Shown in pieces: positions 8,745-18,320 of a stretch of 64,000 nucleotides of DNA. A program made the translations under genes and the position numbers. How positions within the stretch are numbered: the stretch's first letter is position 1; each line of letters begins with the position of its first letter. Origin of the DNA: Sneathiellales bacterium (GTDB lineage: Bacteria > Pseudomonadota > Alphaproteobacteria > JANQFL01); the NCBI GenBank assembly GCA_028277845.1, contig JANQFL010000103.1, positions 1 through 64,000 on the forward strand, written 5' to 3'. The notes under the pieces are model-generated. The model worked only from the letters and a program-made list of their open reading frames with translations, did no database searches and was not told the DNA's origin.

Positions 8745-11171
8745 ATGATGTCCGCAACGCAGCACGCACAGTATCTGATCATCGGCGGCGGCATCATCGG
8801 CTGCTCCATCGCCTACCACCTGACGCGCATGGGCGCGACGGATGTGGTGATCCTGGAGAAGAGCGGCCTGACCCACGGCGCCACCTGGCATGCCGCCGGG
8901 CTGGTCGGCCAGTTGCGCTCGTCGCGCAACACCACCCGCATGCTGCAGAGGTCGGTCGAACTGTATGACCGGTTGGAAGAGGAAACCGGCCAGGCCATCG
9001 AATGGAAGAAGGTCGGCAGCCTGCGCCTCGCCGCCTCGCCCGACCGCATGCTCGAGGTCAAGCGCCTGGCCACCATGGCCCGCAGCTTCGGTTTGGAGAT
9101 GCAGGTGATTTCGCCGACCGAGGCGAAAGAGCTGTTTCCGTTGATCGACACCGCCGAAGTGCTGGGCGCGGCCTACCTGCCCACCGACGGCTATATCGAC
9201 CCGAGCGGTGTCTGTCAGGCTCTGGCCGCCGGCGCCCGCAAGCAGGGCGCCAGGATCGTCCAAGGCGTGCGGGTCGAGGCGGTGCACAGCGACGGCCGCA
9301 CCGTCACCGGCGTCGACACGGACAACGGCTCCTGGACCTGCGATACGATGGTGCTGGCCGCCGGCATGTGGTCGCGCGAGATCGGCGCCCTGTCGGGCGT
9401 CAACGTGCCGGCCTGCGCCGTCGAACACCAGTACATCGTCACCGAACCCATCGCCGACATGCCCAAGGACATGCCGACCCTGCGGGACCCGGACCGGCTG
9501 GTCTACTACAAGCCCGACGCCGGGCGTCTGGTGGTCGGCGGGTATGAGCCCGACACCATTCCCTTCGGCGACGAGGGCGTGCCGCGCGACTTCGGCCAGG
9601 AACTGCTGCCCGGCAACATGGACCGCTTCCTGCCCCTGGCCGAGAAGGGCGCCAAGGTGACGCCGGTGCTCAACGAAGTGGGCATCCGCGAGGTGATCAA
9701 CGGACCCATCCCCTATTCCGCCGACGGCGATTTCATTATGGGCCGGGTGCCTGAGTTGGATAACTATTTCGTCGCCAGCGGGTTTCTGTACGGTATCGCC
9801 GCCGGCGGCGGCGCCGGACAGATGATGGCCGAATGGATCCTCGACGGCCGGCCGAGTCTCGACCTGTGGCCCCTCGACGTGCGCCGCTTCCTGCCCCATC
9901 ACAACACCCGGCGCTTCATCGTCGACCGCGCCGTCGAGCATTACGGCGGTCATTACCTGCTGCACAAGCCGGGCGAGGAAAGCGGCACCGCCCGCGGCCT
10001 GCGCCGCAGTCCGCTCTACGGCACCTTGAAGCACCGCCGCGCCGTCTACGGCTCCAAAGCCGGCTGGGAACGGCCCAACTGGTTCGCGCCGGAGGGCACG
10101 GAGATCGCCGATGCGCTCTCGTTCGACCGCCGCGCCACCAATTGGTTCCCGGCGATGGCCGAGGAACACCGGGCGGTGCGCGAGCGGGTGGCGCTGATCG
10201 ATCAATCCTCGTTCGCCAAGCTCGAGGTGTGGGGACGCGGCGCGTTGGACGCATTGCAGACACTGGCCGTGTCCAACCTGGACAAGCCCGTCGGCGCCGT
10301 CGTTTACACCCAGCTCTGCAACGAGCGCGGCGGCATCGAATGCGACCTGACCATCATCCGCACCGGCGAAGACCGCTTCTACGTCGTCACCGGCTCGGGT
10401 TTCGGCGCGCACGATTTCCATTGGATCACCACGCACATGCCGGACGACGGATCGGTCGCCTGGCGCGAGGTGACCTCGGCCTATGCCGTCGTCAACCTGT
10501 GCGGCCCCCGGGCGCGGACGGTGCTGCAACAAGTCGCCGACGGAGATGTCTCCAACGCCGCCCAGCCCTTCGCCACGGCGCGGGAACTGGACATTGGTGC
10601 CGCCACGGTTCTGGCCGCCCGCATCGGCTATGTCGGCGAGCTGGGCTGGGAGCTGCACATCCCGACCGAGTTCGCCGGCCATGTCTACGGGTTATTGCGC
10701 GAGGCCGGCGAGCCGCACGGCATCGCCGACGCCGGCTACCGGGCCATCGACAGCCTGCGCATGGAGAAGGGCTATCTCTATTGGAGCGCCGACATCACGC
10801 CCGACTACACCCCCTACGAAGCCGGTCTCGGCTTCAAGGTGGCGCTGAAATCGAAAGGCGACTTTCTCGGCAAGACGGTGCTGCAGGCGCAAAAGGAGAG
10901 CGGCCCCACGCAGCGCCTCTGCACCTTCACCGTCGACGATCACGTGTCACTCTATGGCGGCGAGCCGGTGTTCCTGAACGGCGAGCAGGTCGGCTTGACC
11001 ACCAGCGCCAATTACGGCCACACGGTGGGCAAGGAAATCGCCTACAGCTACCTGCCCGCCGCCGCGTGGGACGCGACGGACTTTGAGATCGAATCCTTCG
11101 GCGAGCGTTACAAGGCCGCGCGGCACGACCGGCCGCTTTATGATCCCGACAATGAAAGGTTGAAGGCATGA
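8745..11171 (+). CDS. FAD-dependent oxidoreductase with C-terminal GcvT domain, tandem paralogue of the preceding gene
   Basis: IIGGGIIGCSIAYHL, WHAAGLVGQLRSS, and the same domain architecture as 6297-8744. Confidence 0.88.
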   Translation: MMSATQHAQYLIIGGGIIGCSIAYHLTRMGATDVVILEKSGLTHGATWHAAGLVGQLRSSRNTTRMLQRSVELYDRLEEETGQAIEWKKVGSLRLAASPDRMLEVKRLATMARSFGLEMQVISPTEAKELFPLIDTAEVLGAAYLPTDGYIDPSGVCQALAAGARKQGARIVQGVRVEAVHSDGRTVTGVDTDNGSWTCDTMVLAAGMWSREIGALSGVNVPACAVEHQYIVTEPIADMPKDMPTLRDPDRLVYYKPDAGRLVVGGYEPDTIPFGDEGVPRDFGQELLPGNMDRFLPLAEKGAKVTPVLNEVGIREVINGPIPYSADGDFIMGRVPELDNYFVASGFLYGIAAGGGAGQMMAEWILDGRPSLDLWPLDVRRFLPHHNTRRFIVDRAVEHYGGHYLLHKPGEESGTARGLRRSPLYGTLKHRRAVYGSKAGWERPNWFAPEGTEIADALSFDRRATNWFPAMAEEHRAVRERVALIDQSSFAKLEVWGRGALDALQTLAVSNLDKPVGAVVYTQLCNERGGIECDLTIIRTGEDRFYVVTGSGFGAHDFHWITTHMPDDGSVAWREVTSAYAVVNLCGPRARTVLQQVADGDVSNAAQPFATARELDIGAATVLAARIGYVGELGWELHIPTEFAGHVYGLLREAGEPHGIADAGYRAIDSLRMEKGYLYWSADITPDYTPYEAGLGFKVALKSKGDFLGKTVLQAQKESGPTQRLCTFTVDDHVSLYGGEPVFLNGEQVGLTTSANYGHTVGKEIAYSYLPAAAWDATDFEIESFGERYKAARHDRPLYDPDNERLKA

Positions 11172-12124
11172 CCAACCTGGCCCAGGAGGTGCAGACCGCG
11201 CTTTCGCAAATTCCCCGTTTCGGTTCGATCACGCCGGACGACTACACCATGGACCGGCTCGGCGGCCTGACCAACAAGGTCTTCCGTATCGAAACCGGCG
11301 GCGAGCGTTTCATCCTGCGCATCCCCGGCGAAGGCACCGAGGAGTACATCGACCGGGTGGTCGAGGGCCACAACGCCCAGGTCGCCGCCGACGCCGGCGT
11401 CTCGGCCGAGGTACTGCACGTCGACCCGGCCAGCGGCCTGATGCTGAGCCGTTGCATCGACGACATCGTCACCATGAGCCCCGAAGCCTTCAAGTCCCGC
11501 ACCGGCGCACCGGCGCGCGCCGCGCGGGCGTTCAAGCAGATGCACGAATGCGGTATGGAATTTCAGTTCCGCTTCGAACTGTTCGCCATGATAGACGAAT
11601 ACCGCGGCCACCTGTCCAAGCTCGGCGCGCAACTGCCCGAAGGCTATGACGCGGCGGTGGAGGAGGCCGGTGGCATCCAGACCATCCTGGCCGCCCACCC
11701 GATCCCGCTGGCGCCGTGCCATTGCGACCCGCTGTCGGAGAACTTCCTCGACAACGGCGAACGCATGTGGATCGTCGACTGGGAATATTCCGGAATGAAC
11801 GATCCCATGTGGGACCTGGGCGATCTGTCGGTCGAGGCCGAGTTCGACGCCGAGCAGGACGCCGAAATGATGCGCGCCTATTTCGACGGCACCCCGCCCG
11901 CCGCAATGATGGGCCGCATGGTCATCTACAAGGCCATGTGCGACCTGCTGTGGACGCTGTGGGGATTGATCCAGCACACCAACGACAACCCGGCCGAGGA
12001 TTTCTGGGCCTATTCCGTCAACCGCTTCGAACGCTGCCGCGCCCTGATGGCGACGCCCGATTTCAAGATGCATCTGACCGCCGTCGCCGAATCACCGACG
12101 CTGGCGGCCAAACGATTTTCTTAA
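11168..12124 (+). CDS. Choline/ethanolamine kinase-like (APH family) phosphotransferase
   Basis: PCHCDPLSENFLDNGERMWIVDWEYSGMNDPMWDLGDLS matches choline/ethanolamine kinase catalytic motifs; 4-bp overlap with upstream gene. Confidence 0.85.
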   Translation: MTNLAQEVQTALSQIPRFGSITPDDYTMDRLGGLTNKVFRIETGGERFILRIPGEGTEEYIDRVVEGHNAQVAADAGVSAEVLHVDPASGLMLSRCIDDIVTMSPEAFKSRTGAPARAARAFKQMHECGMEFQFRFELFAMIDEYRGHLSKLGAQLPEGYDAAVEEAGGIQTILAAHPIPLAPCHCDPLSENFLDNGERMWIVDWEYSGMNDPMWDLGDLSVEAEFDAEQDAEMMRAYFDGTPPAAMMGRMVIYKAMCDLLWTLWGLIQHTNDNPAEDFWAYSVNRFERCRALMATPDFKMHLTAVAESPTLAAKRFS

Positions 12125-12142
12125 CTGTAAGGTAGATCATCC

Positions 12143-12901
12143 ATGACCATCCGCGCCGTGACCTTCGATCTGTGGGACACCATGGTTCACGACGATTCCG
12201 ACGAGGCCAAGCGGGCCGCCCGGGGCCTGCGCAGCAAGCGCGACGAGCGCCGCCATCTGGTGTGGGCCGCGCTCAACGAGATCGAGCCGATCGACCTCGA
12301 CGCAGTGACGTTGGCCTACGACACCGCCGACGCCGGCTTCAATGTGGTGTGGAAGGAGTTGTTCATCAACTGGACCGTCGAGCAGCGCCTGCGGGTGGTG
12401 CTCAATGGTTTGAAGCGTTCCCTGCCCGACGACGCCTTCGCCAAGCTGGTCGAAGACACCGGCAACATGGAAGTCGACATCCCGCCCGACGCCATCGAGG
12501 GTATCGGCGAAGCGCTCGAAGACCTGGCCGGCCGCTACAAACTGTGCGTCGTCTCCGACGCCATCGTCACGCCGGGCACGGGGCTGCGCCGGATCCTCGA
12601 GCAGTACGACCTGGCCAGGCATTTCTCCGGCTTCGCCTTCAGCGACGAGATCGGCCACTCGAAACCGCACCGCTCCATGTTCGATTCGGCGGCGGAGCAA
12701 CTGGGCATTCCGGTCAACCAGATGGTGCACATCGGCGACCGCGACCACAACGACGTCAAGGGTCCGCATGCGCTCGGTGCCAAGGCCGTGCTGTTCGTCG
12801 CCACCCGCGACGCCGACCGGGCGACCACCACCGCCGACGCCATCTGCGAACACCACCGCGATCTGCCGGCCATTATCGACCGGCTCGCCGCCGAGGCCTG
12901 A
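12143..12901 (+). CDS. HAD-superfamily hydrolase
   Basis: TFDLWDTMVHD (motif I), VVSDA (motif II), KPHRSMF and HIGDRDHNDVKG (motifs III/IV). Confidence 0.88.
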   Translation: MTIRAVTFDLWDTMVHDDSDEAKRAARGLRSKRDERRHLVWAALNEIEPIDLDAVTLAYDTADAGFNVVWKELFINWTVEQRLRVVLNGLKRSLPDDAFAKLVEDTGNMEVDIPPDAIEGIGEALEDLAGRYKLCVVSDAIVTPGTGLRRILEQYDLARHFSGFAFSDEIGHSKPHRSMFDSAAEQLGIPVNQMVHIGDRDHNDVKGPHALGAKAVLFVATRDADRATTTADAICEHHRDLPAIIDRLAAEA

Positions 12902-12913
12902 GGAGACACAACC

Positions 12914-13774
12914 ATGTCGCAGCACCCCCGTTTCCTCGTCGTCGACGGCTACGCCAAGGCCGGCCGCGACGACCTCGCCTCCGGCGGCGCCACCACGGCC
13001 GGTAACCTCTACGCCGCCATGCTCGAGCGCTGCCACCCGGGCGCCCAATCCGACATCGTCTACCCCGCCGACCCCGACGCGGCCCTGCCCCAGGGCGCGG
13101 CCATTGCGCAGTACGACGGCATCGCCTGGACCGGCTCGAGCCTGACCATCCACCAGCCCGATCCCAAGGTGACGCCACAGATCGCCCTGGCCGAGGAAGC
13201 CTTCCGCGCCCACGTGCCCCAGTTCGGCAGCTGCTGGGCGGCCCAGATCGCCGCGGTGGCGGCCGGCGGCCGCTGCGACGTCAACCCCAAGGGCCGCGAG
13301 ATGGGCATCGCCCGCAAGATCGGCCTGACGCCCGAGGGCCGGTCCCATCCGCTCTATACCGGCAAGAAGACCGTGTTCGACGCCTTCATCAGCCACGACG
13401 ACGAGATCACCCACCTGCCGGCCGGCGGGGTCCTGTTGGCGTCCAACGCCTACACCCACGTCCAGGCCCTGGCGGTGACGTACGAGGGCGGCGAGTTCTG
13501 GGGGCTGCAGTACCATCCGGAGTACGACCTGCACGAAATGGCCCGGCTGTGCTACTGCCGCAAGCGGAAGCTTACGGACAAGGGCTTTTTCCAGGACATG
13601 GACGCGGCCCAGCGCTTCGTCGACCTGCTTGAGGCCCTGCACCAGGACCCGGGCCGCAGGGACATCGCCTGGCTCTTAGGCATCGACGAGGACATCACCA
13701 ACCCCGATATCCGCGTCGCCGAGGTGCGTAACTGGATCCGCCACCTGGTGCTGCCGCGCATGGCGGAGAAGTAG
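12914..13774 (+). CDS. Class-I glutamine amidotransferase-like protein (GATase1)
   Basis: FGSCWAAQ nucleophile elbow and LQYHPEYD His-x-Glu motif. Confidence 0.8.
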   Translation: MSQHPRFLVVDGYAKAGRDDLASGGATTAGNLYAAMLERCHPGAQSDIVYPADPDAALPQGAAIAQYDGIAWTGSSLTIHQPDPKVTPQIALAEEAFRAHVPQFGSCWAAQIAAVAAGGRCDVNPKGREMGIARKIGLTPEGRSHPLYTGKKTVFDAFISHDDEITHLPAGGVLLASNAYTHVQALAVTYEGGEFWGLQYHPEYDLHEMARLCYCRKRKLTDKGFFQDMDAAQRFVDLLEALHQDPGRRDIAWLLGIDEDITNPDIRVAEVRNWIRHLVLPRMAEK

Positions 13775-13879
13775 GCGCGGTGCGCTGAACTTTCGAAAAC
13801 CTGGAATACGTCGTAGGTGGCAATGCGCGAATTCGGCGGATTCGTGCGGGTTTTGATCCGCCGCACAGAGTCACTTGTC

Positions 13880-13905
13880 TAAATGATATAACTTTATATC
13901 ATTTA
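13880..13905. promoter_or_regulatory. Candidate operator: 11-bp perfect inverted repeat TAAATGATATA-actt-TATATCATTTA
   Basis: AT-rich dyad 39 bp upstream of the aconitase-type large subunit start. Confidence 0.6.
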
Positions 13906-13943
13906 AGCGAATTTCGACTTCGGAAACGTGCGGACCCAAGCGG

Positions 13944-15221
13944 ATGGCGGCGACCCTGGCGCAGAAGATCATTGCCCGTGCGGCGGGCCGGGAGCATATC
14001 GATCCCGGCGCCATCGTCACCTGCCGGGTCGACCTGGCGATGATGCACGATTCGGGCGGCCCGCGCCGGGTCAAGCCGATCCTCGACCGGCTCGGTGTCG
14101 GCGTCTGGGACCCGGCCCGGGTGGTGGTGGTGACCGACCACTACGTGCCCGCCGTCGACGCCGAGAGCGCCCGCATCCTGGCGCTGACCCGCGACTGGGT
14201 GGCGGACAACGCCATCGCCGCCTTCCATGACATGCAGGGCATCTGCCACGTGGTGGTGCCCGAACACGGCCATCTGAAACCCGGCATGCTGGTGGTCGGC
14301 GGCGACAGCCACTCGCCGACCGGCGGCGCCTTCGGGGCCTACATGTTCGGCGTCGGCGCCACCGAGATGGCCGGCGTGCTGGCCACCGGCGAGATCTGGC
14401 TCAAGGTGCCCGAGACCATCCGGCTGGAATGGACCGGCACGCTGGGACCGGGTGTGTCGGCCAAGGACATGGTGCTGGCCCTGTGCGCCCGCCTGGGCAT
14501 GGGCGGCGCCGATTACCAGGCGGTCGAATATGCCGGCGACGGCGTCGCCGCCCTGCCCATGGCCGAGCGCATGACGTTGAGCAACATGGCCGCCGAACTG
14601 GGCGCCCAGACCGGCCTGATCGCCCCCGACGACACCACGGCCCGGGCGATCCGCGACGCCGGCGCCGAACCGGGCGACATGACGGATCTGCGCGGCGACG
14701 ACGACGCGGCCTACAACCAGGTGCATACACTGGACGCCGGCGCCCTGGCGCCCCAGGTCGCCGCGCCGCACAGCCCGGCCAATGCCGCCGCCGTCGGCGA
14801 GCACGCCGGCACCGCCATCGACCAGGCCTATCTCGGCGCCTGCACCGGGGCCAAGCTGGACGATCTACGCATGGCCGCCCAGGTGCTGAAGGGCCGCACC
14901 GTGGCCCCCGACACCCGGTTGCTGGTGGCCCCGGCGTCGACCCGGACCACGGCCGCCGCCGCGGCCGACGGTACCCTGGCGGTCCTGACGGCGGCCGGCG
15001 CCCACATCATGCCGTCGGGCTGCGGCGCCTGCGCCGGCTACGGCGCGGGCGTGCTGGCGGACGGCGAGGTCTGCATCGCCTCGACGGCGCGCAACTTCAG
15101 GGGCCGCATGGGCGCGACCGGATCGCGGGTCTATCTCGCGTCGCCCTTCACCGTCGCCGCCGCGGCCGCCACCGGCCGCATCACCGATCCGCGCGACCTG
15201 TTGAGCGAGGCCGCGGCATGA
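13944..15221 (+). CDS. Aconitase/3-isopropylmalate dehydratase large-subunit family protein
   Basis: GDSHSPTGGAFGAYMFGVGATEMAGVLATGEIWLKVPETI, LGACTGAKLDDLRMAA and PSGCGACAGYGAGVL [4Fe-4S] motifs. Confidence 0.87.
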   Translation: MAATLAQKIIARAAGREHIDPGAIVTCRVDLAMMHDSGGPRRVKPILDRLGVGVWDPARVVVVTDHYVPAVDAESARILALTRDWVADNAIAAFHDMQGICHVVVPEHGHLKPGMLVVGGDSHSPTGGAFGAYMFGVGATEMAGVLATGEIWLKVPETIRLEWTGTLGPGVSAKDMVLALCARLGMGGADYQAVEYAGDGVAALPMAERMTLSNMAAELGAQTGLIAPDDTTARAIRDAGAEPGDMTDLRGDDDAAYNQVHTLDAGALAPQVAAPHSPANAAAVGEHAGTAIDQAYLGACTGAKLDDLRMAAQVLKGRTVAPDTRLLVAPASTRTTAAAAADGTLAVLTAAGAHIMPSGCGACAGYGAGVLADGEVCIASTARNFRGRMGATGSRVYLASPFTVAAAAATGRITDPRDLLSEAAA

Positions 15222-15742
15222 GCGAACACGGCCTGACCGTCGGCCGGGCCTGGGTGTTCGGCGACGACATCGATACCGACGTGCTGGCTCCCGGCCTGTA
15301 CATGAAAAGCCCGCTCGAGGAACTGGCGTCCCACTGCCTGGAAACCGTCGACCCGCAATTCGCGGCGAACGTCCGGGCCGGCGACGTGATCTTCGCCGGC
15401 AATAATTTCGGCATGGGCTCGTCGCGGGAGCAGGCGGCCGAGGCGCTGAAGCACCTGGGCGTCACCGCCGTTGTCGCGCGGTCGTTTGCCGGTATCTTCT
15501 ACCGCAACGCCATCAATCTCGGCCTGCCGGCGGTGACCTGCGCACAGACCGATCTGATCCACAACGGCGATCAGATCGTCATCGACCTGGACAACGGCGA
15601 GATCCATAACCGCACCACCGGCGCCACGCTTGCGTGCGAGGCCATCCCGGTGCACCTCGCGGCCCTGATCCGCGACGGCGGCCTGGTCGCCCATCTGGAA
15701 AAACGGTTTGCGCGCCAGCGCGCGGAAGGCTCAGCCTCATGA
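15218..15742 (+). CDS. Aconitase/3-isopropylmalate dehydratase small-subunit family protein
   Basis: GDDIDTDVLAPGLYM, NNFGMGSSREQAAEALKHLGVTAVVARSFAGIFYRNAINLGLPAV. Start at 15218 (ATGA overlap). Confidence 0.88.
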   Translation: MSEHGLTVGRAWVFGDDIDTDVLAPGLYMKSPLEELASHCLETVDPQFAANVRAGDVIFAGNNFGMGSSREQAAEALKHLGVTAVVARSFAGIFYRNAINLGLPAVTCAQTDLIHNGDQIVIDLDNGEIHNRTTGATLACEAIPVHLAALIRDGGLVAHLEKRFARQRAEGSAS

Positions 15743-16632
15743 CCTCTTCACACCAACACCTGCGCCAGTTGCTGGCCCACGACGCCATCCTGGTCGCGCC
15801 GGGGATCTACGACGCCCTCGGCGCCCTGCTCGCGGGCCGCGCGGGCTTCGCCGCCGCTTATCTGTCCGGCGCTTCCATCGCCTACACCCGCTTCGGCCGG
15901 CCCGATATCGGCCTGGTGGGCATGAGCGAAGTGGCCGCCACCCTGTCGGCGGTGAAGGAGCGGGTCGACCTGCCGGTGATCGTCGATGCCGATACTGGTT
16001 TCGGCAACGCCCTCAACGTCATGCGCACGGTGCAGCTGTTCGAACGCAACGGCGCCGACGCCATTCAGATCGAGGACCAGGGATTTCCCAAACGCTGCGG
16101 CCATCTGACCGGCAAGACGGTGGTGCCGGTCGGCGAGATGGTGGGCAAGATCAAGGCGGCGCTGGATGCCCGCCGCGACGGCGCACTGATCATCGCCCGC
16201 ACCGACGCCATCGCCGTCGAGGGATTCGATGCCGCCCTGGACCGGGCCGAGGCCTACCGCGAGGCCGGCGCCGACATGCTGTTCGTCGAGGCACCGCAAA
16301 GCCGCGACGACATGGCCCGGGTGGCCGAACGGTTCGGCGGCCGCATACCGTTGATGGCCAACATGGTGGAAGGCGGCCGCACGCCGGACCTGACCGCCGA
16401 CGAACTGCAGGCGCTGGGATATTCCCTGGCCATCTTCCCGGGCGGACTGGTGCGCGCCTTCGCCCGGCTGGCCGAGGAATACTTCGCCAGTCTGCAGGCG
16501 TCGGGCAGCACGGCGCCGTTCCGCAACCGCATGTACGATTTCAACGGCCTCAACGACGTGCTCGGCACGGCCGACATGCTGGCCACCGGCGAACGCTACG
16601 ACGGCGAATTGATTAGCGGCGGAGAAGATTGA
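15739..16632 (+). CDS. Isocitrate lyase/PEP mutase (PEPM) family lyase
   Basis: DADTGFGNALNVMRTV, IEDQGFPKRCGHLTGKTVVP, ARTDAIAVEG motifs. Start at 15739 (ATGA overlap). Confidence 0.88.
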   Translation: MTSSHQHLRQLLAHDAILVAPGIYDALGALLAGRAGFAAAYLSGASIAYTRFGRPDIGLVGMSEVAATLSAVKERVDLPVIVDADTGFGNALNVMRTVQLFERNGADAIQIEDQGFPKRCGHLTGKTVVPVGEMVGKIKAALDARRDGALIIARTDAIAVEGFDAALDRAEAYREAGADMLFVEAPQSRDDMARVAERFGGRIPLMANMVEGGRTPDLTADELQALGYSLAIFPGGLVRAFARLAEEYFASLQASGSTAPFRNRMYDFNGLNDVLGTADMLATGERYDGELISGGED

Positions 16633-16634
16633 GC

Positions 16635-18320
16635 ATGATCGATCCCGTCACCCTGGCCGTGCTCAAGGGCCGGCTCGAACAGATCGCCGACGAAATGGAC
16701 GCGACCCTGTTCCGCAGCGCCTTCAACCCGATCATCGCCGAGGCCCACGATGCCAGCCACGGCCTGTATCACCGCGACACCGGCGAGACCCTGATCCAGG
16801 GCAAGTCGGGCCTGCCGGTGTTCGTCGGCGCCATGTCGTTCGCCGTCAAGGCGGTGATCGACGTGGCGGCCCGGGACGGCGACCTGGCCGACGGCGACGT
16901 CTATATCTTCAACGACCCCTACGACGGCGGCACCCACCTGTCCGACTTCAAGCTGGTGCGGCCCTATTTCCGCGACGGCGAACTGTTCTGCTATCTCGCC
17001 TCGGTCGGTCACTGGCACGACGTCGGCGGCAACGTGCCGGGCAACTACAACCCCGTCGCCACCGAGTGCTTCCAGGAAGGCATGCTGATCCCGCCGGTCA
17101 AACTGTTCGCCGCCGGCGAGATGCGCCGGGACGTGGTGCGCATTCTGCAGGCCAACTCGCGCCTGCCCGGAAGCCTGTACGGCGACCTGAACGGCCAGAT
17201 CAACGCCCTCGATCTGGGCGTGCAGCGGTTGACCGCCTTGCTGGACGAATACGGCGACAAGGTGGTGACCGAAGCCCTGGCAGAATTGAAGGACCGGGCG
17301 GCGCGTCTGATGCGGTCCAATATCGCCGAGCTGCCCGACGGCACCTATGCCGCCGAGGACTGGCTCGACAATGACGGCATCACCGACGACCCGTTGCGTA
17401 TCGGCCTGACCGTCACGATAGCCGGCGACGAAATGACGCTGGATTTCTCCAATACCGCGCCGGCCTGCGCCGGACCGGTCAACATCGCCCGCTCGACGGC
17501 CATCGCGTCGTGTTACGTGGCGCTCAAACACATCTTCCAGGACGTGCCGGCCAACGCCGGCGTGCTCGACCCCATCACCTTCGTCATTCCCGACGATTCG
17601 CTGCTCAGCGTCACCGCGCCCAAGCCGGTCGGCGGCTACACCGAAACCATCCTCAGGGTCATCGACGTGGTGTTCCAGGCCTTTGGCCAAATCGCGCCGG
17701 AACGCAGCAACGGATGCGCCTACGGCACCATCAACGCCCTGTCCCTGGCCGGCCATCGCAAGGACGGGCGGCGCTGGGTGATGTTCTCGTTCTTCGGCGG
17801 CGGGCACGGCGGCAACCCGGTCGGCGACGGACTCAACCACGGCAACGCGCCGATCTCGACCGCCACCATTCCGCCGGTGGAAATCCTCGAGGCCGCCTAT
17901 CCGGTCAAGTTCACCCAATGGGCGCTCAGGCCCGACAGCGGCGGCGCCGGGCGCCACCGGGGCGGCCTGGGTGCGGTTTATGAAATCGAACTGCTGGAGG
18001 AAGAGGCCGACGTGTTCCTGTTCGCCGAGCGCGGTAAGTACGCGCCCCAGGGCATCGCCGGCGGTGGCGCAGCCGCGGCCAATCGGTTCGTCTACGAACA
18101 GGACGACGGCGACCACGAACTGCCCTTCGTCTCGAAGGGCGTCGGCATCAAGATCAGCAAGGGCCAGCGGCTGCATTTGGAGACGCCGGGCGGCGGCGGC
18201 TACGGCAATGCAAGCGAACGCGCCACCGACGATATCGCCCGTGACATCCGCCTTGGGTATTTGACCGACACGGGCGCCCGCGAGGACTACGGTGACGGCG
18301 GGTCGGGGCAGACGGCATGA
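16635..18320 (+). CDS. hyuB: Hydantoinase B/oxoprolinase family protein
   Basis: DPVTLAVLKGRLEQIADEMDATLFRSAFNPIIAEAHDASHGLY and PGGGGYGNA hallmarks of HyuB. ATG at 16635; an alternative TTG start at 16629. Confidence 0.9.
   Translation: MIDPVTLAVLKGRLEQIADEMDATLFRSAFNPIIAEAHDASHGLYHRDTGETLIQGKSGLPVFVGAMSFAVKAVIDVAARDGDLADGDVYIFNDPYDGGTHLSDFKLVRPYFRDGELFCYLASVGHWHDVGGNVPGNYNPVATECFQEGMLIPPVKLFAAGEMRRDVVRILQANSRLPGSLYGDLNGQINALDLGVQRLTALLDEYGDKVVTEALAELKDRAARLMRSNIAELPDGTYAAEDWLDNDGITDDPLRIGLTVTIAGDEMTLDFSNTAPACAGPVNIARSTAIASCYVALKHIFQDVPANAGVLDPITFVIPDDSLLSVTAPKPVGGYTETILRVIDVVFQAFGQIAPERSNGCAYGTINALSLAGHRKDGRRWVMFSFFGGGHGGNPVGDGLNHGNAPISTATIPPVEILEAAYPVKFTQWALRPDSGGAGRHRGGLGAVYEIELLEEEADVFLFAERGKYAPQGIAGGGAAAANRFVYEQDDGDHELPFVSKGVGIKISKGQRLHLETPGGGGYGNASERATDDIARDIRLGYLTDTGAREDYGDGGSGQTA

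Noticed and set aside
6264-10682. 1472-aa minus-strand ORF opposite the two flavoprotein genes
   Set aside because: Antisense shadow ORF in high-GC DNA; His/Gln/Gly/Arg/Ala-rich with no recognisable domain, while the plus strand carries clear conserved genes.
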